Source of the DNA: Klebsormidium nitens
Lineage: Eukaryota > Streptophyta > Klebsormidiophyceae > Klebsormidiales > Klebsormidiaceae
Assembly: GCA_000708835.1 (NCBI GenBank)
Contig: DF237034.1
Location: forward strand, 1 to 64,000
Length of the DNA stretch: 64,000 nt
Direction of reading: 5' to 3'
Below are positions 1 to 10,200 of this stretch, in pieces. Under the pieces are notes generated by a model, which did not search any database, had not been told where the DNA came from, and worked only from the letters and a program-made list of their open reading frames with translations. Within the stretch, counting starts at the first letter, position 1. Every line of letters begins with the position of its first letter. The position numbers and the translations under genes were made by a program.

Positions 1-142
1 CCTCATCCCCCATGCCGCCTATATGATGGGCCATGGCATGAGAAGAGGAAGCTGGGACTCAGAGCAGCGAGGGCAGCAGGATTAGACGATAGCTGGGAAA
101 AGCAAATCCGTGTAGCTATGCCCCTGCTGTGGATATGCTACA

Positions 143-3100
143 ATGGGGAGCCCATTCGTACTGGTCAATGACGATGATCGTCTGTTCCAGGAGTGCGAGA
201 AGATTTTGTTGGGCATCCCACGTCGAGGCGGTGACATCTTCAGCTGTGCCCTGACCATCAAACAGTTGGCCGCGCGTTTGCCCCTTGGCTGCGCCAGCGA
301 CATCAGCGTCAAGAACGTCCGCCAGGCAAGCGCAGCGATGGCTGCTGAGCCTGCATTTTCTTGATGCCCGCTCCGTCATTGTCATACCACCACAGCAGTC
401 CTCTGTCAGGTGTTGGCCATCAGACTGAGGGCAATTGTGAACACATCTCTGTGCCTTAACACTCGAAAACTGTACACATGCCTGTATTGAAAGTTCTGAC
501 AGTGCTTTTGCAAATGTGGCTCTGACAGCATGCTTGGGGTGACGTCGAAGGCTATGACTCCTTCCGGTGTGGGCCGCATTGAGACCCACATCCTCCTATG
601 TGGATAGCCTGCTGATGCCTGGAGCACCCCCACGAGGACCATGTGTGAAAAATTGGCAATTGGACCGAGTACTTGCAATGCAGCCTCAACCCACTGAATC
701 AATCCTTTTGGTGCAGGTGCTGAGCCAGCCTGCGCACCAGAACGTGCTGATCGCGCTTGACGATGTCAACATCGTCCACGTCAAAAAGTTTGAGGAACAG
801 CCGCAGGCAGCGGGCACGGGTGTAGCGGAGGGACCAACGGGCGAGCCCGATGACGCTGCCTGCAACCTCTGGGATGCGCCTGCGTCTTTAGGGGACGCCG
901 AGCAGGAGGGAGAAGAGGATGCGTGCCGACAGGGCCTGATGGACGGGGGCGAAGGGCAGCGGGGAATGCGGAAGGAGCGAACAGAGAGTGGGGCAGTGCA
1001 GGCGGCAACAGCAAGCGCTAGCCCAAGCACTGCCGGGGAAAACATGGAAGTTATGAAGCAGAGGGATCCCCCTAGGGCAGACTTGGGCGTGGAAAAGCAA
1101 GGAGTGGCCACGCTGGGAACGGGGCAGGACAACGAGCCACGAGGGGCGAGTGCGCCCTTCTTGTTTTTTGGAGCAGTAGGCGGGCCCAGCAGTGCCCCTG
1201 CGAAAAATGGTTTCTCCAGCCAGACGTCCAAGGTGGACCCGGGGGAAGCCGCCGGGGTGAAGCAGCCAAAAACGACTGCTGGGGCCGTGCCTGCTGTCGC
1301 CGTTGTGAACGCGATTGCGGGCAGCCAGAATGCTACTAGTCAACTGGATTCTGTGGCGCCAGGTGGAGGGCGGGGTCAAAGCGGTGGCGCGGAGGCCAGC
1401 AGTGGGGCTGGTCACGAGCAGGAGGAGGGAGAGGAGGAGAGCGAGGAGGAGCAGCTGGGCAAGCTGAGGCACTGCCAGGTTGACACAAACTTTTCCTTTC
1501 TGAAGTTTGCAATAAAACTGCCAGTCTGTCTTCGAGGTTTGTCTGGTACCGTTCGATCGAATCCATGTAGCATTGAAATGGTTTGACATAACTTGATAAC
1601 TGTCAAATTCTCAACTTGACAGTTTGAACGCGACCACCGCTATGAGAGATGATTACATCTTCTCCGCACTTCTTGAGATGCAAAGTTTTCAAGGATGCCG
1701 GCAATACATCTTTCGGAATGCTGATGCGGCCATGCCTTCTCTCCCTGCAGGACGAGATCAAGCGGCTGCTCTTGGAGCGGCACTCCCTGGAGGCCGCCCT
1801 CACGGCCAGGCTGACGCAGCACGCGCAAGCAGGGCAGGCGGCCCGGGCCCGCCAGCTTGCGGCGCAGCTGGCGCACATTGTGCGGGACATGCCGCAGCTG
1901 CCAGGGACAGGCCCCGAGCAGGCCCCACCTGGCAGCAACGCGCCGAAGGGGGTCGCTCCGCATCTCTCGGAGTCTCGCAGGCACGATGCAAACGGCCACG
2001 CAGCGTCTCCTTGTGCTGGGCGAACGAGTGGGCGGATTGGAGGGCAGGGGGCGAAAGATGGGGGGGAGAGCGACGTGGAGGTGATGGACGCACCGCCGGC
2101 GGCAACGGAGTGGGCCAAGAAGCGGGAGACCGCCCTCAAGCGGCGGCGCGAGGGGCAGAGCGGAGACGCCGAGGCAAAGCGAGCGAGGGGGCCGGAGAAG
2201 CGGGAGCACGAAGCGGAGACGGGGATGACAGGGCAGTCGGAGCTGAAAAAGGGAAAGGAAACAAAAATAAAGGAAGAGATGGACCAATCTCGGGTTGGCC
2301 AGGAAGGATACGGCACCACGGGGCAAGGTGTGACGAAAGTGGAGGGCGGTGGACTTGCTAGCCGCAGTGCAAACGCGAGCGATGGAGGGGCAAGTCCACC
2401 TGCGACAGAGCTTGCTCTGGGAGGGCCGCCCGGCAGCAGCAGCGGTTTTGGGATACCACCAGCGGCCACAGGGAAGGCCGGTCCGATGGAGCAGCGGGCC
2501 AGCGACGTGGAGGCGGCAACTGCGTCATCTTCCCGCTTTCCGCCGGCGCTTGTCACGGCAGTGGAGGAGCTGGGGGGGGACGCACTGGCGGGATGGGCGG
2601 CGGTGGCGCAGGCAGAGGTCGCGGCGGAGGTGGAGCGGCGGGGCATCGGCACTGGCGACGAGAGCGTCGTAGGCAAAGGGCTTTCTGTGGTGTGGGCGAA
2701 TGGAGTAGCCGGGCGGGGAGAAACGAGCAGCGGGGAAAGGCCTCGGGAGGCACAAGGGGAGCAGCTCGTGCGGGTCCCGAGCGAGAAGCCGGCGGCAGGC
2801 AATGTCGTGGTTGTCCAAACCACGGCAAGTGGCGGTGCAAAGGCTGGAGCAGGAGAGCAGGACAAGGGGAAAGCCCATGTCGCGGAGACGTACGGGGAGG
2901 CACCGGAAGGAGGGGCGCAGACTGCACGGGCCGGGGGCACGAGCAACAGCCCGAGCGAGCAGACCACAGCACCAGCGGCCAGACAGGATGCAGCTGACAC
3001 CAAGGTGGTGGGCCTGGGATTCAAGCGCAAACGGCATGGGGCTGCGCCTAAACGAAAGCGGCTGGAGGTAGGCATACTCCGGCTGCGTCAGCTCGTGCAG

Positions 3101-3662
3101 CTCAGGAAGGAGCTCCTTTCACAGCTCTTGCCTCTCGCGTTGGTACCACGCCGCTCCTCAATCTAATTGTATAGATGTCCGCCCAAGTGCAGAGTGGGCG
3201 GGTTCTACACGCCTACCGAGCAGAGTAGTGTGATCGATGGCGACGAGCCGGCTGAGGATTTTGGCGTCCGATGTCCTTTTCATATTGCCTGCTTATTTCA
3301 TCAAGAGCTGAGGCAAGTCGATGAATTTAGCCATAGCGATTGATCAATTGCATGTATCGTTCTTCATGCAGCCGGTGGAACCCGTCCACCTGGATTGGAA
3401 CATCAACGGCGAAGACGAAGCAGCGTCTGCACTCCTGGAATCATTGCTGACCCAGTGCAAGGCATCCTCCTCGGTGGCTGAGATCGACCGGGGATGGAGC
3501 GAAACACCCCAGGTTGTTGCGAAGAGCAAGGCTGATGTTCGGCTGGAGCCACCGACTGCAGAGGCGACTGAACCACCGAAGGCCCAACCAAGCGCCATTC
3601 AGCATCGGAAACAAAAGCGTCCTCGAAGACTTGTCAAGTCGAGCCAGTCCATCTCCTTTTGA
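143..3662 (+). CDS. Unknown coiled-coil, probably nuclear protein (may begin upstream of window)
   Basis: I do not recognise this gene. A phase-consistent model has exons 143-325, 717-1478, 1751-3067 and 3372-3662 (about 850 aa). The first intron would use a GC donor (CAG|GCAAGC at 326). The N-terminal 80 residues look folded and helical, running from FVLVNDDDRLFQECEKILLG to a segment around ALDDVNIVHVKKFEE. Exon 2 continues as a Glu/Gly/Ala-rich low-complexity region. Exon 3 begins with a strong heptad-like stretch (DEIKRLLLERHSLEAAL, then ARARQLAAQLAHIVRDM), likely a coiled coil. Two basic clusters (FKRKRHGAAPKRKRLE near the exon 3 end and HRKQKRPRRLVK near the C terminus) look like nuclear localisation signals. 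Only 142 bases precede the chosen ATG, so an upstream exon may be missing. Nuclear localisation is inferred; function is unknown. Confidence 0.5.
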
Positions 3663-4203
3663 GTGCTTCGCGTTGTTGACAAATCGCAGCTCCACGCTTG
3701 TGGCACTGGTCAAGAAATTTGTGGCGAGCATTGAGCAGCCATCTAAGGCAGTACCGTCAATATTGCGTTGCATAATGTTTCTGGTGCCACTCCGAGATGC
3801 TGCGACTGGTCGTTGCGATGTTGCTTCTGATCAGATTGTCGTATCTAAGTCAAGCTATAGCCATGCGCTTTTCATGTAACTCTCTCTATGATGGTGAAGG
3901 ATGCACAAATCTGAATGCAGCTGCATCTTCTGTACACCCGGTCCAAGCAATCGAGGATTTTTAGTCAATGGCGCCTGCACTTTGTGTGTGTGGCTCCGCT
4001 GATGTCACCAGGTAGCTGCTAACGCAGACCAGATATATTACATTAGCTGCTTAGTACCGGCACTGCGCGCACGATGTACGTGCGCGGCAGGCACTGAGGC
4101 TACCTGAGCTCGCGATTTGATCCGATCACATGCAGGTCGCGCGCGCGACCGGCCCGGCCGGGCGGCTCGATCGTCGGCCCTGGGGGGTTTGGCCGTGGGA
4201 TTT
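3663..4203. other. Intergenic region
   Basis: This lies between the unknown gene and the nuclease-ATPase gene, both on the plus strand. It would hold the 3' end of the first and the promoter of the second. A TGA at 4105 closes the downstream reading frame, so the first in-frame ATG is at 4204. I see no conserved ORF or RNA gene. Confidence 0.5.
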
Positions 4204-7200
4204 ATGCGTGGGGCAAAAATCCCTTCAGCCTTTAGCCTAGGAGGCGGCACCGTCGCAAATCGCTCGCGCCCGCGCCGGCGGCTCGCATGTCGAAGAACTC
4301 ATGCACTCAAGTCTCATGAACAACTTTGGCATGCTTCAACGCCCCCATGCTGGCATGACTGGCATGAGGGCTGTAGCGTGATGGGCATGGGCGCAGCTTC
4401 GAGCAGCCGCTGCTTTGTGCGGCCGCCCCTGCTGTCCTGCCGAGGCGTGTTGGCGGTGGAGAAATGGGGGCAGGGAGGCAGGGCGGCAGTGCAGGCTGGG
4501 GGGAGCATCAAAGTGGGCGGTGGTCATGTCAGCGTGGCCACACCTCCAGCAGTCCGTGCACGAGGCATTGCAGCAAGTGCTTTTGTTCGCCATGGGTGTC
4601 TGGGCGGCGCGCCATGGGGCCTAAGTGTCGGCATTGTGCGTTGCAGGACCTGGTTCTCAGCCTCGCAGCCTGGTCCGCTGCTTGGGACCAGCTTTGATTC
4701 ATTTCAAACCCAAGCTTTGGCCGTTGAGGCAGCACAGGTAGAGGAGTCAGCCCCTGCGGAGGCCTCCTTGCAAGACTCTGGGCGCGGGCCTGCTGTGGAC
4801 TGGGAGGTGGGGCGCTGGGTAGTGTTCTCGGACCTGCACCTGAGCCGGCGCACGCTGGACATCTGCCTGCAGACACTGCGCCAGGTGCACGCAGAGGCCG
4901 CCGCCAGGTGCACCACCCACATCATACACCTCATACTAGTTTCGTGATCTGACTCACTAGTTTGTGGACAGGATTTTGATGAATGTGAGCTTGAAGACTG
5001 TGAAGTGCAACGCGCCCCTGATCTGCCCTGCCCTTGACTGACGTGCCCCTTGTTTGGGCAGGAATGCGGGCATCCTGTTCCTGGGGGACTTTTGGCATGA
5101 GCGGGGGGCGCTGCCGGTGGAGCCGCTGAACCAGGTGCTGCAGGTGATCCAGGCATGGCAGCGCCCCACGCTCATGATCCCAGGCAACCATGACCAGGTC
5201 AGGCCGCCAACCATCCCACTGCTTTCTGCACCACCAGCAGAGCTTGGCATGGAAGGCGGCTATTCTGTTCTCCCAGATTCTTAAGTCCAGCTGCGACCAC
5301 CACGTCTCTCCATACACATATGTCATCCTTCCATGTCCAGTTCGTGCCGCCAAAGGGGTGCCACTTTCAACAAGATTGCGCAGGGCCTGCCGCTTGACGA
5401 ACCCACTTTAGCTTGATTCCAGAAGTGGGCTTACACACAAAGTGCCGTGTTCCTTTTGGCAGGTCAGCATTGGTGGTGAAGTCCACTCGCTGACACCCCT
5501 GGCCGCGGCGTCCCCCTTCATCCGAGTCCTCCACGAGCCCAGCGTGGTCCAGGGCGCCCTGTTTGTCCCGTACAGGCGCGACCACCAGCTGGTGCTGGAC
5601 GCCATGCAAGCCCACCCCGACGTCAAGGCCGTCTTTGCGCACATTGACGTGGTGGGACGGCACACCCTCCGACAGCAAACGCGCAAACTATGATTTCTTT
5701 CTGGTTGAACAAACACAGACTAAGTGTTACTTGATCAATCTCAGCCTGTGAATCTGTCAGGTATGAGCGACAGATGCATCTGACCCCATTTTCTGAGCCG
5801 CGTAATTTTTCCATTCTACCTTTTAGAGTGAAAAACTCCCCTAACGTCGCATCTGGTCCCATGTCTTGCCGCAGGCGGGCGCCTATCTGAACAACTCGTT
5901 CCAGGCCAAGGACGGCATCGCCCCGGCGGCCCTCCGCAAGGACGTGCCCATTTACACGGGCCACTACCACCGGCCCCACACGGTTGACGGCACCAGCGTG
6001 CGCTACGTGGGCTCCCCCTACCAGGTGTCGCGCAGCGAGGCCGGCCAGCAGAAGCACCTCCTTGTGCTCGACCAAGACTGGCAGGTGCGCAGTCCCGCTC
6101 ATGCAGCAATTGCGGCACCAGGGTCAGGCCAAGGCACAACCCATTGAATAAACGAAGTATACCGCCGAGGTACTCGATAGCACCCCCCCCTGCAGGTCGG
6201 AAGTTGATTTCAGCTTGCTCTGCCATTCAAAAGCTTGGTCTATCGTGGCTGAGGCTTCCCACAGGGCGCACAGCTGGCGTTGACAATACTACCGGCCCCG
6301 CTGCAGGAGGAGGAGGTGATCCCCCTCTCCGTTGGGCCGCGCCACTTCTCGGTGTCAGGAGCCACTCCCGACCTGCCAGAGGACCTTCGGGCGGGGGACC
6401 GCCTGCGGTGGGAGGTGCCCGCCGAGTGGGCGCTCCTGGCCAAGCAGGCCCGGCCCAGCGCCAAGGCGGCGCCTCACCCGGTGGCGGACACCCTGGTGAG
6501 GCAGGCGGGGACCGACCCAAGATCTTGCACCCCCATGTGTCCCTCTTCTTTGACGTACTCAGATGTGGCGTCCTTGGTCGAAGCAAGGCCCTCGATCCTG
6601 TGATCCGTGGCCCACCCGTTCCTCGCCTACGTCCTGATTGCGCAGGTCAACCGTCTATGGTGGTGCAGGCTGACTTGCGGCGGCGCGGCGTGGAGGTAGA
6701 GGTGGTGTACCCCCTGCCGGCCAGCACGCCGCGCATCCAGAAGGCGGAAGAGCTGGTGAGCGCACCACCTCCCATCCTGCAGGCTCGTGCAAACAGGAGG
6801 CAGGAAGCGCAACCCAGGGGGGTGTGGTGGCGGCTGTTGAGGATTGATCATAACACGAGAGCTCCTGTGGCTTACTATAAACCCTTTGGAAAGCGATCTC
6901 GATCGATCGACGTCAGTCGCCTCCCTTAAGTCCACCGAGATGCAATGAGTAACCGTTTCGTCGACGAGGTACGGTTCGGAAAGATTGTCGCCGAAGCACG
7001 TTCCCAGGCTGTCGCATATGGCATGCAGCACTTCAACGCGGTTACTGACCGTGTCTTCTCGCGCCGTCGTTGCTGTCGTCGCAGGACGCCTTTTCGCTCT
7101 TCTCCCAGTACGCTGCCACGGTGGGCCTGTCGCCGCCTGCTCTGGCCCGCGGCCACGCCCTGCTGCGCGAGCTGGACCTGCCGGCCCGGGCGCTGCGGCG

Positions 7201-10200
7201 GCCGCGCGCGGACGTGGTCTTCCGGCGGCTCGAGCTGGAGGGGTACGGCCCGTTCCTGGCCCGTACCGAGTACTGCCTGGGGCCCGCGCGAGGCCTGCGC
7301 GCCATCACGGGCAGCATCCAGGACGGCGGCCAGGGCTCCGACAGCAACGGCGCAGGCGAGCGCCGTTCGGCGATCCTTCTCCTTGCAAACTCCCATAGCG
7401 GGAGCACGGTGAACTCTGAGTAGGATAAGGCTTTGTTTGTTTTGTTGAGAATGTCCAGAGCCTCTCGATGCTGCCATTTCGTCGTTGTCTCCGTTCAAGG
7501 CAGCTGCTGCAATTGCCTTCTCTGCCGTCACACAATCGTCCTGCCGTGACACCCGGTGCGGCTCACCTGCGCCTGGCTCCGTGTCCTGCAGGCAAGACGA
7601 CTCTGGTGATGGCCCCGCTCTGGGCCCTCACAGGTGCGCACGCACACCGTCTAGCCTTCTCGGACACCAGACATCGATGCTGCATCGAATCAAACATAGC
7701 GCTTGGTTTTGAGTTAAGTTTCTGAGCCTTTTGCTTTACTGGCTGGCTGTGCGTGTAGCTTGGTCCGCCAGCTCCCTTGAGCCCCCTACCTGTGCGTGCG
7801 ACGCCATAATCGGCTGTGTCTTTGGTGCAGGCTCGACGGACGCCCGCCCCGGCGCGGAGGGCGGGCTGCTGCTGGGGGAGGTGGTGCACCCCGAGGCCGC
7901 CAGCGCGCGCGTGCGCCTGGAGGGCGACGTCAACGGGCGGCCCTTCACAGTGGAGCGGACGGCCGGCCGCCGCTCGGGGCTGCGCTTCGAGGTGGACGGC
8001 GAGGACCGTACGCAACAAGAGATGCGGCTCACGCAGGACAAGATCAACGACCTCCTGTGAGCACGCCCGCGCAGGCGCGCGGCCGCTGCCCGTGAGGTGG
8101 AAGCACTTGCTGCAAACGGCGGCTCGAGCTCGCTAAAATCTTCATGCGAAAAGGAGCAGCGATACACCGATGTTGCATCTAGTGGACCCGTTGAGCTGAG
8201 CCCGGATTCATCGTCGGTTTCCGCCATGCAGGGATACGGCCTCGTTGCGCCGGATCGCCTTTCACGGTCAGCACGCGGTGGGTGGCCTCCTCGAGGCCAA
8301 CGACAGAGAGCTCAAGGTACGCCTGCGACCGTGCGGAATTCCTCGCATTTGAATGGCGCTTTTCTTTGATAGCCTCCTGGCATACGGATCTCAAAACCAT
8401 GCCGCCTTTGTTTAGAACGACACGACGTGATTGTCCAGCTTCCTGAGGAGGGCTTTCGTGGTGGCCCCTTGTGTGTTGGCTGAGCGGTGTGTCTGCGCTG
8501 CGGCGTGGCAGGAGGAGCTGTCGCGCATGGTGTCGATGGAGGTGTGGGTGGCTGCGGCGGAGGCGTGCAAGCGGCTGCTCAAGCAGCAGCGCACGCACGT
8601 GGAGCACCTGCACGGCGCCGCCGCCGAGCTGCGCAACAGAACCGCTGCGCTGGAAGCAGAGGTGAGGGACACCGCCGGGCCACGTCAGCACGACAATAGC
8701 AAGGGCGCTCTTGTGCACTCTGTGACCTGCTGCTGGCATCTCGTGTCCGAGGACTTGTTTCCGGGTCTGTACAGCTTGCTGGGTGTTTGCAGGCTGGCGG
8801 TCGCACACGCTGCCAATTGGTTGCAGGTTTGTTGACAAGTCCCCTACTCTTTCCTCCAGATTGAGCGGACCGAGTCCGAGCAGCGGCAGTTTGAGCAGTG
8901 GAAGGCGGCACAGGCGTCCCAGCTGGATGGCCAGCTGGCCGCCACGCGCAGCCAGCAGGCGACGGCTCTGCAGCGGTGCCTGGAATCCGCGGTCCGCCTG
9001 GATGCGTGCATCGCCGCGACGGCGGGCCTGCTGACCGACTGGGAGGACGCCGCGCTGGGGGACGTCCTGGGGCCGCCCGGGGCGGGCATTATGCGGCGGG
9101 GGTGTCGGCGGAGGAGGAGGAGGCGGCGGCACTGGCGCAGGATGCGCAGATGGAGCTGGTAGACAAACGGGCACAGGTGCAGGCCGGGCCAGCAGGGAAT
9201 CACGACGTATTTGGAAAACGAAGGCCTGAGCTTTTTGTATTGAGAGCGTGTATTCCTACCCTTACTACGTTCCCCAAAGGCTCAGCATGATGAGTTCCTC
9301 GGTTCGGAGGCTTTGAAAGTCTCGGAAAATCATGCTGTGTCGCGCTGGCATCAATATGCTTCTTGTCGGAGAAAGTCACAGCTTGCAAAGGAATTGTGTG
9401 ACCGGACTGCTATGCAGACCGTTTGAAACCCGAATCACCGCACCTTTGCTTGTTCTCCGTTCCGTTGGCGTCCCTGACTGTCCGCTCAGCCACGTGCTCG
9501 CTGGGTTGCGCAGGCACGCAGTGCTGCTGCGGCGGTGGAGGCCGCGCGCGCCCGGCTGGCATCGTTCACGGCGGCCAACGCGGAGGCGGTGGTGTGCGAG
9601 CGCTGCCTGCAGCCCGTCACTGGGGAGCACCTCGCGGCCAGCGTCGCCGCCATGCGCTCCGACCTCCAGCACGAGCAGGCGCGCCTTGAGCAGCTGCGAC
9701 AGGTGTGAATCACAGTTGGCTGGGGGCCCTACGAGGGGAATTCCAAATACGAGTATAGCCACTGCACCACCGGCCAAGCAAGTCTGCTTTGCTGACAACC
9801 TTCAAAGTGCTGACTCACGTGGCCTGACATGTGCGCTGCTTCAACGGGCGGCTCCGTATCTTTCGAAGTCCGGCTTGGCTCGTGGGCCCACTCTGGCGTG
9901 TCGTGCGCTGGTGCAGGAGGAGGCGGAGATGGAGGCGGTGCTGGAGGGCGTGCGAAGTATCCTGGAGGACCTGCGCACCACGCGGCGGCAGCACGAAGCG
10001 CGCCGCAGGAGCGACGACGAGCAGAGGCGGGCCGCCGCCAGGCAANNNNNNNNNNNNNNNNNNNNNNNNNNNNNNNNNNNNNNNNNNNNNNNNNNNNNNN
10101 NNNNNNNNNNNNNNNNNNNNNNNNNNNNNNNNNNNNNNNNNNNNNNNNNNNNNNNNNNNNNNNNNNNNNNNNNNNNNNNNNNNNNNNNNNNNNNNNNNNN

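Noticed and set aside
1603-3075. 490-codon antisense open frame over the first gene
   Set aside because: Low-complexity Ser/Pro/Ala shadow of a GC-rich sense exon, which itself fits a phased exon chain.
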